This document shows, in pieces, positions 16,888 through 26,095 of a DNA stretch of 64,000 nt (its first letter is position 1; the number at the start of each line of letters is the position of its first letter). Location of the stretch: contig NZ_JADQDD010000003.1 of assembly GCF_019263595.1 (NCBI RefSeq), forward strand, positions 1 to 64,000. Reading direction: 5' to 3'. The position numbers were made by a program, and so were the translations under genes. Source of the stretch: Pseudonocardia sp. KRD291 (GTDB taxonomy: Bacteria > Actinomycetota > Actinomycetes > Mycobacteriales > Pseudonocardiaceae). The notes beneath the pieces were generated by a model. It ran no database searches and was not told where the DNA came from. It worked only from the letters and a program-made list of their open reading frames with translations.

Positions 16888-18155
16888 TGGTCCTCCAGGG
16901 TGAACCCCATGCCGTCGCGGTAGGCCTTCCAGAAGCCGCGTACGGACGCCTCGGTGACCCGGCTCTCGCTGGAGACGGCTTGGTCGCCGCCCATCTGCAG
17001 CGTCGCGAACTCGTGCCCGGCGCCGGCGATCCCGCGTTGGACGAAGCCGCCGATGCAGCCGTCCTCCATCGAGACGTAGCCGGCCGGGCCGACCAGGTTG
17101 GACTGCTTGAGCCGGGTCAGGCGCTGCGCCTCGGTGTCACTGTCGAAGCCGAGGTAGGTCCAGTTCAGTGTCGTCGAGTCCACCGCGCGGGGCAGGATCT
17201 GCCGGACGGCGACCGAGTTCTGGATCTGCTGGAGCACGAAGCCGGGGAACACCGAGAGAATCTGCAGCGTCACGTCGTCGCCGACCTCACTGAACCCGTC
17301 GAGCATGCTCGGGTCGACCAGCGAGTACTCGCTCTCCGAGCGGATGTTCTGCTGGCTGTAGTCGGCGTCGGTGTCCGCGGTCCGGTCGATCGCGGAGTAG
17401 CTCACATGGTGCCCGCCGGACTCGTCGACGATGATCCCGCCGCGCTGGGAGAGCTTGTTGATCCCGAATGTGGTGAAGAACAGGTGCAGGATGCTCGCGT
17501 GGTAGGAGTCCTTGACGTTCTCCACGTAGAGCTTCCAGTTGTTGGGCAGCTTCTGGGTGAAGCGGCCGAGCACCACCGGGGTGCGTCCGCCGAGAACCCG
17601 GTCGATCTTCTCCAGGACCTGCTCGCCGAGGTACTCCTCGATTCCCGGGACGTCGTTGGACAGGCTGCCGAACACGAGCCCGTTCACCGTCGCCAGTCGC
17701 AGCTTGCGTGGCCCGTGCGCGGACAGGCAGAACTCCGGCGGCATCCCGCCCTTGCCCCCGATGCCGTCCTGGAACGCGACCGCGGTGAGGTCGCCCTGCA
17801 GGTTGTAGGTCCAGGCGTGGTAGACGCAGGTGAAGTCCTTGGCGTGGCCGTGATCGGCCATCGCGATCAGGGCGCCGCGGTGCGCGCACCGGTTCTCGAA
17901 CGCATACACCTCGCCGTCGACGTCGCGGGTCACCAGTACCGGCTGTTCACCGATAAAGGTGGTGCAGTAGTCACCGGGCTGCGCCAGCTCGGCCTCGAGG
18001 CACAGGTAGCTCCAGTACGGCCCGTGGAACAGGCGGTCGTGTTCGGCGCGCAGAACGTCCTCGTCCTGGAACGCCCAGTACGGGACCTGGCTCAAGGACG
18101 TCGGCCACAGTCGATCGGCCAATGGTGGTGCGGTGGGCCCGTTGAGGCGGTCCAT
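16884..18155 (-). CDS. Rieske non-heme iron aromatic dioxygenase alpha subunit (TphA2-like)
   Basis: The ATG at 18155 has CGGAGG 5 bases upstream. The 423-residue protein carries the Rieske [2Fe-2S] ligands Cys90, His92, Cys110 and His113 and the mononuclear iron set Asp216, His219, His224 in [12 protein letters not shown]. With the small subunit, the PdxA-like dehydrogenase and the reductase in this order, it most resembles terephthalate 1,2-dioxygenase. Benzoate-like or other para-carboxylated substrates remain possible. An 80-bp gap separates it from the transporter gene and contains a GTTCGT half-site like that of the IclR palindrome. Confidence 0.9.
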   Translation of the reverse strand: MDRLNGPTAPPLADRLWPTSLSQVPYWAFQDEDVLRAEHDRLFHGPYWSYLCLEAELAQPGDYCTTFIGEQPVLVTRDVDGEVYAFENRCAHRGALIAMADHGHAKDFTCVYHAWTYNLQGDLTAVAFQDGIGGKGGMPPEFCLSAHGPRKLRLATVNGLVFGSLSNDVPGIEEYLGEQVLEKIDRVLGGRTPVVLGRFTQKLPNNWKLYVENVKDSYHASILHLFFTTFGINKLSQRGGIIVDESGGHHVSYSAIDRTADTDADYSQQNIRSESEYSLVDPSMLDGFSEVGDDVTLQILSVFPGFVLQQIQNSVAVRQILPRAVDSTTLNWTYLGFDSDTEAQRLTRLKQSNLVGPAGYVSMEDGCIGGFVQRGIAGAGHEFATLQMGGDQAVSSESRVTEASVRGFWKAYRDGMGFTLEDQ

Positions 18156-18235
18156 TGGTCCTCCGTTCGTTCGGATAGCAATCTTGGATAAGGCGCGGCC
18201 CGTGTGGTGCGCGGCGGCCTGGGATCGACGCGGGC

Positions 18236-19612
18236 CTAGCTCTCGCCGGACCCCGGTTGCTGGCTGACGGACGTCCCGGGCTCCGCGTCGGCGCCCCGAC
18301 CGCGGAGCGCGAAGACCGCGACGGCTGCCAGCAGCATCGGTACGGCGAGGGCGAGGAACAGGGCGCTGTAGGCCCACTGGGCCGCGATGGCGAGCCCCAC
18401 CACGATCGGGCCGAGAATGCCGCCGATTCGGCCGATGCCCAACGCCCAGCCCACACCGGTGGAGCGCATGTGCGCCGGATAGAAGACCGATGCGAAGGCG
18501 ATGACGCTCTTCTGACCGCCGGACACGCAGCATCCGGCGAGGAAGTTCGCAGTCAGGAGCACCCAGAGCGGCGCGGACAGCGCCAGCCCCATCGCGCCGA
18601 CGAAGACGAACCCGACGAGGTAGAGCACGGTGAGCGTGCGCGCCGCCCCGAGCCGGTCCATCGCCGGGCCGGTGATCAACGCGGCGGCGATCCCGCCCAC
18701 GGTGGTCAGTGTCGTCGCTGCGACCACGGCGCTGGTCGGGTAGCGCAGGTCCTCCAGGATGGTCGGCAGCCAGCTCTGCAGGGCGTAGAACTCCGCGAGG
18801 TTGATCACGAACACCACCCAGAGCAGCAGCGTCCCGAGGAACCAGCGCCGCGTGAACAGGCTCGAGACCGGCGAGCGTCGCGTCTGGCCGTCGGCCGGGA
18901 ACGTGTTCTCGACCGTGATGCCGGACCGCAGGGCCGGGTCGAGTCGAGTCAGCGTCGGTTCCACCGACCGTCCCCGTCGTAGATCGAACGCGAGCGACTC
19001 GGGAAGGAAACGCAGCAGCAGGGGCACGAGTACCAGCGGAACCAACCCGCCGACCAGGAACAACGAGCGCCAGCCGTACGCGGGAATCAGCGTGCCCGCC
19101 GCGAGGCCGGCCACCACGAACCCGAGTGAGAACCCGCAGTAGATGACCAAGACGAACGTGGCGCGCAGCCGCTTGGGGGCGAACTCGCTGGCCAGCGCGA
19201 TCGCGCTCGGTGCGGTGGCTCCGAGTCCGACTCCGGTGAGAAAGCGCAGCACCAGCAGCGGGCCCACCGAGTCCACGGCCATCGACGCCAGCGTGAACAC
19301 GCTGAACATGGCGGTGGACACAACGACAACCCGCTTGTGCCCGAAGCGATCCGACAGCGGAGAAAGCGCCAGATATCCGACCATGAGCCCGACCAGAGCG
19401 GAGGAGAACACGGGTCCGAGCGCTGCGGAGGACAGTCCCCATTCACGCGCGATCGCCGGTGCCATGTAGCTGATCGCCTGGGTGTCGAAACCGTCGATGA
19501 ACATGATCAGCCCACAGAGGGCGAGCACGCCGTACTGGAACCGGCCGACGGGCCGGTCGTCGATGAAGCCCGGTAGCCGGACCGTGGTGCTGGGGCTGCT
19601 GTCCAGCGACAT
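18236..19612 (-). CDS. MFS aromatic acid:H+ symporter (AAHS family)
   Basis: The 458-residue protein is predicted to have 12 membrane segments. The TM1 motif [19 protein letters not shown] contains the DGxD signature of PcaK/BenK-type carriers, and loop 2-3 has SDRFGHKRV. It is first in the Rieske operon and should import the aromatic carboxylate substrate. The start at 19612 leaves a 93-bp divergent promoter region shared with the IclR gene. Confidence 0.87.
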   Translation of the reverse strand: MSLDSSPSTTVRLPGFIDDRPVGRFQYGVLALCGLIMFIDGFDTQAISYMAPAIAREWGLSSAALGPVFSSALVGLMVGYLALSPLSDRFGHKRVVVVSTAMFSVFTLASMAVDSVGPLLVLRFLTGVGLGATAPSAIALASEFAPKRLRATFVLVIYCGFSLGFVVAGLAAGTLIPAYGWRSLFLVGGLVPLVLVPLLLRFLPESLAFDLRRGRSVEPTLTRLDPALRSGITVENTFPADGQTRRSPVSSLFTRRWFLGTLLLWVVFVINLAEFYALQSWLPTILEDLRYPTSAVVAATTLTTVGGIAAALITGPAMDRLGAARTLTVLYLVGFVFVGAMGLALSAPLWVLLTANFLAGCCVSGGQKSVIAFASVFYPAHMRSTGVGWALGIGRIGGILGPIVVGLAIAAQWAYSALFLALAVPMLLAAVAVFALRGRGADAEPGTSVSQQPGSGES

Positions 19613-19670
19613 GATCTACCTCGATGTATTCGATGCCGGGAGGCGGTCCGGACGCAGGTCCACGTCTGGG

Positions 19671-19703
19671 TTGACACGGCCTCGGTCTGTTCGTATAACG
19701 AAC
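19671..19703 (+). promoter_or_regulatory. sigma70-type promoter with overlapping palindromic operator; leaderless start of the IclR gene
   Basis: TTGACA (19671-19676) and TATAAC (19694-19699) are spaced by 17 bases. The ATG at 19706 begins 7 bases after the -10 box, so transcription should start at or beside the start codon, giving a leaderless mRNA. The perfect 6-3-6 palindrome GTTCGT-ATA-ACGAAC (19689-19703) covers the -10 box, well placed for autorepression by the encoded IclR protein. Confidence 0.7.
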
Positions 19704-19705
19704 AT

Positions 19706-20527
19706 ATGGCCGCAACGCGAACAGAAGAACCCAGTGACGACGACGCTGTCAAGAACGCTCCGGCCGGGCGCGGTCCGGAGGGGATGGCCGGGCTGGCCAA
19801 AGGTCTGGCGGTCATGGAGGCCTTCGGCCGGACGTCATCGCAGCTCACGGTGTCCGAAGCCGCCGACGCGACGGGCACCACGCGCGCCGCCGCACGGCGC
19901 TGCCTGCTGACCCTCGTCGAACTCGGCTACCTGACCCACGACGGGAAGCACTTCCGCCCGACACCACGGATGCTCCGCCTCGGAGCGTCCTATCTCGACG
20001 CCGACCCGCTGCCGGCCCTGGCGCAGCCGCACCTGGTCGCGGCGCGCGACGAGCTCGACGAGTCGGCGTCACTGGCGGTGTGGGAGGACGGCTGGGCGGT
20101 GTTCGTCGCCCGCGCCGAGACCCAGCACATCGTCTCCACCGGCGTTCGGCTCGGGGCCAGACTGCCGGGCTACTGCTCGGCGACCGGGAGGGTGCTGCTC
20201 GCCGCCGAGACCGACGAGACGGTCGCCGAGCATCTGCAGATCCTCGCGCGGCCCGCGCGGCCCGCGCGGACCCCGCACACCGTCACCGCCCCTGCCGAGC
20301 TCGCCGCCGTGGTCTCCCGCGCGCGGGAGGACGGCTACGCGGTCACCGACGAGGAACTTGCCCTCGGCATGCGGGCGCTGGCCGTACCCGTGATCAACAG
20401 CCGAGGCCGGACCGTCGCGGCGATGAGCGTCAGCGCCTCGACCGGACGAGTGTCGATGGAGGAGATGCTCGCGCGGTTTCGGCCCGTGCTCGTTGGGCAC
20501 GCGCGGCGTCTGTCCCGCAAGCTCTGA
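19706..20527 (+). CDS. IclR family transcriptional regulator (PcaR/PobR/TphR type)
   Basis: The 273-residue protein has an N-terminal winged helix (LAVMEAFGRTSSQLTVSEAA then ARRCLLTLVELGYLTH, residues ~32-82) and an IclR effector domain. It is divergent from the Rieske operon and is the obvious local regulator, probably responding to the aromatic substrate or protocatechuate. Its last 201 bases are duplicated at 11310-11510 in a transposase chimera. No ribosome-binding site lies in front of the ATG, in agreement with leaderless expression. Confidence 0.9.
   Translation: MAATRTEEPSDDDAVKNAPAGRGPEGMAGLAKGLAVMEAFGRTSSQLTVSEAADATGTTRAAARRCLLTLVELGYLTHDGKHFRPTPRMLRLGASYLDADPLPALAQPHLVAARDELDESASLAVWEDGWAVFVARAETQHIVSTGVRLGARLPGYCSATGRVLLAAETDETVAEHLQILARPARPARTPHTVTAPAELAAVVSRAREDGYAVTDEELALGMRALAVPVINSRGRTVAAMSVSASTGRVSMEEMLARFRPVLVGHARRLSRKL
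20327..20527 (+). repeat. 201-bp direct repeat, copy 2 (3' end of the intact IclR gene)
   Basis: This is the partner of 11310-11510, same orientation, 9,017 bases away. About 186 of 201 positions match by hand count, and most mismatches fall at third codon positions. That implies the copies come from homologous genes that had already diverged, not from a very recent duplication. Confidence 0.9.
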
Positions 20528-20864
20528 CCCCGGTCAGCTGCCTCAGCGGTCGGTACGCCGACGGCAGGGGAGTCGGGCGACACCGCGGAAGACGTCGAGG
20601 GTACGAGTCGGCCAGCTCGGGAGGTGAGGGCCGAGAGGGTCTGTTGATCATTGAGGACGGCATACCCGTGACGCGTCGGCGTCGGTCCGGCTTCGCCGCC
20701 GGTACTTCAGCGGTGCCTCCGATTCCGCCCGGAGCGCCCGCAACCGGCTCGATCATGCGACGAGGTGGGCCGACCGGGTCTACCCGGGGATCGCCACGGC
20801 GTTGCTCCCCCTTGATCGAAGGCGCAGCGTCCCGGCTCTGCTCGTCCGGACCGGAGCCCCGGGG

Positions 20865-21140
20865 TCAGCCGCGCGTGTCGCGCTCGGTCCGTTCTCGACG
20901 GAGCCGATCGAGGTCGTCGCCGGCGAGCGCGGTCCAGAACCTCAGTGCGGCGTGTTCCATCTCCAGGCCCAGCTCGAGAGTGATCATGCGGGTCTCTGCC
21001 CACTCTTCGCAGCCGCGCCGGGTGAGCATGTCCTCGTAGTCGGCGATCCGTTCCTCGTGTTGGCGAACCTGCTCTCCGGCGAGCTTGCCGACATCGCATG
21101 GGGAACCGGTCTCGTTGGCGCGGCCGGTGTGCAGCTGCGG
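20865..21140 (-). pseudogene. possible PadR-type regulator C-terminal remnant
   Basis: A 92-codon open frame with no good start reads CDVGKLAGEQVRQHEERIAD, then ETRMITLELGLEMEHAALRF and WTALAGDDLDRL. Its acidic coiled helices and the late Leu-Glu-Leu-Gly pattern resemble the C-terminal dimerisation domain of PadR/Vir regulators. An in-frame stop at 21141-21143 separates it from a further helical piece (AEDIERTKEEAV). No winged helix is found upstream. Family assignment is tentative. Confidence 0.35.
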
Positions 21141-21354
21141 TCAGACCGCCTCCTCTTTCGTCCTCTCGATGTCCTCGGCCCCCGTACGCCCGGAAGTTCA
21201 CAGGTCAGGTGATCTGCGAGAACGGGATCGTGATTGGTCGCCGTACATCCTCCGGGCGCGTCGCCGGCGCCATTCGCCCGTGCGATCCGCCTCCCGGCTC
21301 CGGGCGGGCGGCCGGGCGCTCGGAGCCGAGGGGGCGGGGCTTGCTTCTCATACA

Positions 21355-21381
21355 ATACGAAACGTATGGTCTGAAACAGAC
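21355..21381. promoter_or_regulatory. two tandem 13-bp palindromes with AAA centres upstream of the CoA-ligase operon
   Basis: ATACG-AAA-CGTAT (21355-21367) and GTCTG-AAA-CAGAC (21369-21381) are each perfect 5-3-5 inverted repeats, with centres 14 bases apart. The start codon at 21399 follows 17 bases later. They probably form an operator for a regulator of the operon. No regulator gene is adjacent downstream; the IclR protein upstream is one candidate, though its own palindrome differs. Confidence 0.55.
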
Positions 21382-21398
21382 TACGACGAGGGGGTCCG

Positions 21399-22910
21399 AT
21401 GGACCTGGTGACGACACTGCGGTGGGCAGCTGAGCGCCACCCCGACCGCCCCGCGGTCAGGGGTACCGGAAGGCACCTCTCCTACCGCGAGTGGGACGCG
21501 CGGACCGACCGGCTGGCGGGCGCCCTACGCAGCTTGGGTGTGGGGCCGGGGGAGCGCGTGGGCCTGGTGATGCACGGGGGCGAGCAGCTCGCGAGCCTGC
21601 ACCTGGCCGTGCAGAAGCTTCGTGCGGTCTCGGTGCCCCTCTCGACCCGCTTCGGGGCCGAGGAGCTCGGGTACTGCCTGGGCGACGCCGACGCCCGCCT
21701 GGTGATCGCCGATCCTGCGCACGCCGAGCGCGTCGCCGCTGCGGGCATGAGCGAGGTGCTGCACGAGGTGGCAGCCGTCGACGAGCTGGCGGCCCGCCTG
21801 GACGACCCGGTCTGCGTCGTCCCGGACGACACGGATCTCAGCGTCATGCTCTACACCTCCGGTACGACGGGGAAGCCGAAGGGAGTTCCGCGCACGCACC
21901 GTGCCGAGCACCGCTCCGCTGTCGCGCACGTGATGCAGACCAGGCAACGTCAGGGGGTCGCGGCCCTCGGTGTGATGCCGCTGTTCCACACGATGGGCCT
22001 GCGCACCCTGCTCGCCTCCATCATCGTCGGCGGCACGTGGGTGGGGCAGCCCGCGTTCGACGCCGAGGAGTCGATGCAGCTGGTCCTCGACGAGAACGTC
22101 GGCTCCCTCTACCTGGTGCCGACGATCTACTGGTCGCTGCTGCGCACCGGCCGGCTCGGAGAGGCCCGGGCGCTCGACAACCTGGCCTACGCCGGTGCCG
22201 CCATGACCCCGTCGCTCGCCGAGAAGCTGGTCGAGCAGGTCGCACCGGCCTCGTTCGTCAACCACTTCGGCTCGACCGAGATCTACACCTTCACCATCGG
22301 ACCCGACGTCGCCGCCAAGCCGGGTTGCGCGGGCCGCGCGGGGATGTTCTCCCGGGTGCGGCTGATCGCCCCCGACGCCGGCGCCCCCGTCGACGAGGAG
22401 GTCGAGCGCGGAAAACAGGGCCAGGTGATCGTTTCGATGGCCTCGCCCGAGGCGTTCGGCGGCTACTGGCAGCGGCCGGACGCGAACACCAAGGCCATCC
22501 GGGACGGTTGGTACCACACCGGTGACCTGGCCATCGCCGACGAGGACGGCGACCTCTGGGTCTCCGGCCGCACCGACGACATGATCAATTCTGGCGGCGA
22601 GAACATCTACCCGGACGAGATCGAGTCCGTCCTGGCGCGCTGCCCCGGGATCGACGACGTCTGCGTGGTCGGGCTCCCCGACGAGCGCTGGGGGCACGCG
22701 GTGACCGCGTTCGTGGTGCCCGTCCGCGGCGCCGACCCGCTGGCCACGGCCGACCAGGCGCTGGCCTACGCGCGCCAGCACCTGCCCTCGCTGAAGCGGC
22801 CGAAGCGGGTGATCGCCGTGGACTCGGTCCCGCGATCCGGCGTCGGGAAGACGCTGCGCCGCACGCTCGTCGCCGGCGAGTACGACCCGAAGGGAGAAGC
22901 GCGTGCCTGA
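21399..22910 (+). CDS. AMP-forming acyl/aryl-CoA ligase
   Basis: The 503-residue ANL-superfamily protein has the P-loop YTSGTTGKPKGVPRTH (~150-165), HFGSTEIYTF, the hinge DGWYHTGDLAIAD, GRTDDMINSGGENIYPDEIE and the C-terminal catalytic-lysine region SGVGKTLRR. It resembles 4-chlorobenzoate/4-hydroxybenzoate-CoA ligases. As first gene of an operon with a molybdenum hydroxylase, a crotonase and a benzoate-type transporter, it likely activates an imported aromatic or heteroaromatic acid with ATP and CoA. An 8-base overlap couples it to the next gene. Confidence 0.87.
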   Translation: MDLVTTLRWAAERHPDRPAVRGTGRHLSYREWDARTDRLAGALRSLGVGPGERVGLVMHGGEQLASLHLAVQKLRAVSVPLSTRFGAEELGYCLGDADARLVIADPAHAERVAAAGMSEVLHEVAAVDELAARLDDPVCVVPDDTDLSVMLYTSGTTGKPKGVPRTHRAEHRSAVAHVMQTRQRQGVAALGVMPLFHTMGLRTLLASIIVGGTWVGQPAFDAEESMQLVLDENVGSLYLVPTIYWSLLRTGRLGEARALDNLAYAGAAMTPSLAEKLVEQVAPASFVNHFGSTEIYTFTIGPDVAAKPGCAGRAGMFSRVRLIAPDAGAPVDEEVERGKQGQVIVSMASPEAFGGYWQRPDANTKAIRDGWYHTGDLAIADEDGDLWVSGRTDDMINSGGENIYPDEIESVLARCPGIDDVCVVGLPDERWGHAVTAFVVPVRGADPLATADQALAYARQHLPSLKRPKRVIAVDSVPRSGVGKTLRRTLVAGEYDPKGEARA

Positions 22911-25314
22911 CGGCGCCGAGAACTGGGTCCCGAGCCGGGACGAGGACGCCGCGCTGGTCACCGGCCGCGGTGCGTTCCTGGACGACCTCGATCCGCTGCC
23001 CGGCACGCTGGTCGCCGCCGTCGTGCGATCCACCCGCCCGCATGCCCGGTTGCGGTCGGTCGATCTGTCCCGGGCCCGTGCCCACCCGGGGGTGGCAGCG
23101 GTGATCGGCCCGGAGGAGGTGCGCGCCGCGCTGCGACCGTTTCCGCTGTCCACCGGCGCGGTCATGCCGTACCTGCCGACCGGTGTCGACAAGGTGCGCT
23201 TCGTCGGTGAGCCGATCGCCGTCGTCGTCGCGTCCGACCGGTACGTCGCCGAGGACGCCGCCGAGCTGGTCGCCGTGGAGTACGACGAGCTGGGCGCCGT
23301 CACCGAGGCGCGTGCGGCGCTGGAGCCGGACGCACCGCTGCTGCACGAGGATGCCGGGTCCAACGTCGCCACCGACCGCACCTTCTCGTTCGGCCCGGTG
23401 GAGGAACGGTTCCGCGATGCCGCGCACGTGGTGACCGGCAGGTACGACTTCCCGCGCTACTCGTCGGTGCCGATGGAGTGTTACTCGGTCATCGCGCACT
23501 GGACCGAGGGCAACGACGGGCCGTACGTCGAGTCCTGGGCGAACTTCCACGGGCCGTTCTCCATGGTGCCGGTGATGGCCGGCGCGCTCGGGATACCGAC
23601 GTCACGGGTGCGGTTGCACGTGCCCGCCGACATCGGCGGCAGCTTCGGGATCAAGGCCGGGATCTACCCCTACGTGGTGCTGATGGCGCTCGCGTCGAAG
23701 CACGCCGGGACCCCGGTCCGATGGACCGAGGACCGCGTCGAGCACCTGATGGCCAGCTCCACCGGCGCCGACCGGGCGATGACCTTCGCCGCGGCCGTCG
23801 ACGCGGACGGCACCGTCACGGCCCTGCGTACCGACCTGATCGACAACGTCGGCGCCTACCTGCGCCCGCCGGAGCCCTCCACGCTCTACCGCTGCTACGG
23901 CAACATGACCGGGCCGTACCGGATCGACGCGGTCGAGATCCGGGCCCGCGCGGCGGTCACGAACACGATGCCGACCGGGCTGAACCGCGGCTTCGGCGGC
24001 CAGCAGCTCTACTTCGGACTGGAGCGGTTGATGGACGCGGTCGCCGCGGCGACCGGCCTGGACGTCGTCGAGGTGCGTCGGCGGAACCTGATCACGTCGT
24101 TCCCGCACGAGACCCCGACCGGTGGGGTGTACGACTCCGGCGACTACGCCGCGGCGTTGGACCTCGTCGTGAAGAACGCCGACCTGCCCGAGCTGGAGCG
24201 CCGGCGCGAGGAGGCCCGGACCGAGGGCGCCTTCTACGGCATCGGCACCGCGCTCGTCGTCGACCCGTCCGGTACCAACATCGGCTACGTCGGCCTGGCC
24301 ACCCCCTCCGAGGACCGCAAGCCGGGGCGGGACAAGTCCGGCTCGACCGAGCACGTCCGGATGTCGGTGGACCTGCAGGGGATCGTGACCGTGATGCTGG
24401 GGTCGGTCCCGCAGGGCCAGGGGCACGCCACGGTGGCGCGGAAGGTTGCGGCGCAACGGCTCGGGCTCCCGCTCGCGCAGGTCCGGACGGTCGTCGACAT
24501 GGACACCGCGACGACCCCGTGGACGGTCACCTCCGGGTCGTACTCCTCACGCTTCGCGCCGCTCGTCACGAGCGCGGTCGTCGCCGCGGCGGACACCATC
24601 GCCGCCACCGTGAAGGCGGCAGGGGCGACGCTGCTGGAACAGGCCGACCCTGCCGAGCTCACCCTCGCCGACGGGAAGGTCGTCCACCCGGACGGCCGCT
24701 CGGTCGCCTTCCGGCACGCGGCGGGGGTCGTGCACTGGGACCCGGCGTCGCTGCCCGACGGCGTTCCTGCGCGCCTGTATGCGGAGGCCGAGTTCTCCCC
24801 GCGGGAGACCCGGGCCGCCACCGCGGACGACCGGATCAACTCCTCGCTCTGCTACGGCTTCGTGGCCGAGATCGTCGCGGTGCGGATCGACCCGGACACC
24901 CTCGAGATCGCTGTCGACCGGGTGTCCTCGGTCCACGATGCCGGCACCATCCTCGACCAGACCCTGCTCGACGGGCAGGTGTACGGCGCCCTCGTGCACG
25001 GTCTCGGCGGTGCCGCCTACGAGGAGTTCACGCACGCAGAGTCCGGTCAGCCGACCTCGGCGACCTTCCTCGACTACCTGTGCCCGACCAGCGCCGAGGC
25101 CGGGTTCGACCTGCGTACCGACCACGTGGTGACTCCGTCGCCGCTGACTCCGCTCGGCGCCAAGGGCTGCGGCGAGGGGTCGGCCATGAGTTTCCCGGTG
25201 GCCTACGCCAACGCCGTCGCCGACGCGCTGGCGCCGCTCGGGATCGCTATCACCCGCCTGCCGCTGCACGGCGAGGTACTCCACCAGATGCTCACCGAGA
25301 AGGAGAACTCCTGA
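22903..25314 (+). CDS. xanthine dehydrogenase/aldehyde oxidase family molybdopterin-binding (large) subunit
   Basis: The GTG start overlaps the ligase stop. The 803-residue protein has the Mo-cofactor motifs GGSFGIK (~245), LNRGFGGQQ and the C-terminal GAKGCGEGSAMSFPV, with the catalytic glutamate at position 758. It pairs with the FAD (26095-26961) and iron-sulfur (26958-28202) subunits as a heterotrimeric Mo hydroxylase, which hydroxylates an aromatic or heteroaromatic ring carbon using water. A CoA-thioester substrate is suggested by the neighbouring ligase and crotonase. Confidence 0.9.
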   Translation: MPDGAENWVPSRDEDAALVTGRGAFLDDLDPLPGTLVAAVVRSTRPHARLRSVDLSRARAHPGVAAVIGPEEVRAALRPFPLSTGAVMPYLPTGVDKVRFVGEPIAVVVASDRYVAEDAAELVAVEYDELGAVTEARAALEPDAPLLHEDAGSNVATDRTFSFGPVEERFRDAAHVVTGRYDFPRYSSVPMECYSVIAHWTEGNDGPYVESWANFHGPFSMVPVMAGALGIPTSRVRLHVPADIGGSFGIKAGIYPYVVLMALASKHAGTPVRWTEDRVEHLMASSTGADRAMTFAAAVDADGTVTALRTDLIDNVGAYLRPPEPSTLYRCYGNMTGPYRIDAVEIRARAAVTNTMPTGLNRGFGGQQLYFGLERLMDAVAAATGLDVVEVRRRNLITSFPHETPTGGVYDSGDYAAALDLVVKNADLPELERRREEARTEGAFYGIGTALVVDPSGTNIGYVGLATPSEDRKPGRDKSGSTEHVRMSVDLQGIVTVMLGSVPQGQGHATVARKVAAQRLGLPLAQVRTVVDMDTATTPWTVTSGSYSSRFAPLVTSAVVAAADTIAATVKAAGATLLEQADPAELTLADGKVVHPDGRSVAFRHAAGVVHWDPASLPDGVPARLYAEAEFSPRETRAATADDRINSSLCYGFVAEIVAVRIDPDTLEIAVDRVSSVHDAGTILDQTLLDGQVYGALVHGLGGAAYEEFTHAESGQPTSATFLDYLCPTSAEAGFDLRTDHVVTPSPLTPLGAKGCGEGSAMSFPVAYANAVADALAPLGIAITRLPLHGEVLHQMLTEKENS

Positions 25315-25315
25315 C

Positions 25316-26095
25316 ATGGCACTCACCGGCGGCGACGTCGTCCTCGAGCGCGGGCACGACGGGCGGGTCGCCTACCTGACCCTGTCCCACGGGAAGTACA
25401 CGGTCGTCACGATGGGCATGCGCCGGCTGGTCGCCGAGCGGTTCGCCGAGATCGACCGGGACCCGCAGATCCGGGTCGTGGTGGTCCGCTCGGACGGCGA
25501 GCACTTCACCTCCGGCGGCGACATCGCCGGGTTCATGGAGGTCGACCCGATCGACCTCACCGACCTCGGTCACGACGTCACCGCTGCGGCCCGCAGCACC
25601 AAGCCGGTGATCGCCGCGATCGACGGCTACTGCTTCGGCGTCGGGCTGGAGATGGTGCTGTCCTGCGACATCCGTCTCGGCACCCCCCGTACCCAGCTCG
25701 CGCTGCCCGAGATGAACCTCGGCATGATCCCCGGCTCCGGCGGTACCCAGCGTCTGGCCCGGCTGATCGGGCTGTCCCGGGCGAAGTTCCACATCATGAC
25801 CGCGACGCGGATCAAAGCCGAGCAGGCGTTGGACTGGGGCCTGCTGGCCGGCCTGTCCGACGACCGCGACGCGCTGTACTCGGACGTCGACGCTCTGGCG
25901 CAGAAGATGGCCGGCTTCTCCCCGGCCGCGCTGCGCACGGCCAAGGAGGTGCTCGACCGCGGAGTCGACGGGCCCCTCTACACCGGCATCGAGCTGGAGC
26001 GGAAGGCGTACTCGATGCTGCGGGCGACCGAGGACTTCGCCGAGGGCGTCAAGGCGTTCGGGGAGAAGCGTGCGCCGAACTTCACGGGCCGCTGA
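25316..26095 (+). CDS. enoyl-CoA hydratase/isomerase (crotonase) family protein
   Basis: The 259-residue protein has crotonase motifs HFTSGGDIAGFMEVD, DGYCFGVGLEMVLSCDI and LPEMNLGMIPGSGGTQRLARLIG. Glutamates are retained in both active-site segments. It lies inside the Mo-hydroxylase operon, between the large and FAD subunits; its stop and the next start overlap as TGATG. It probably hydrates or hydrolyses a ring-derived enoyl-CoA; exact reaction unknown. Confidence 0.86.
   Translation: MALTGGDVVLERGHDGRVAYLTLSHGKYTVVTMGMRRLVAERFAEIDRDPQIRVVVVRSDGEHFTSGGDIAGFMEVDPIDLTDLGHDVTAAARSTKPVIAAIDGYCFGVGLEMVLSCDIRLGTPRTQLALPEMNLGMIPGSGGTQRLARLIGLSRAKFHIMTATRIKAEQALDWGLLAGLSDDRDALYSDVDALAQKMAGFSPAALRTAKEVLDRGVDGPLYTGIELERKAYSMLRATEDFAEGVKAFGEKRAPNFTGR

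Larger units (their letters stand above)
20528..21398. other. intergenic stretch between the IclR gene and the CoA-ligase operon
   Basis: Apart from the regulator-like remnant on the minus strand (20865-21140) and the tandem palindromes before 21399, no coding sequence is recognised in these 870 bases. Confidence 0.5.
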
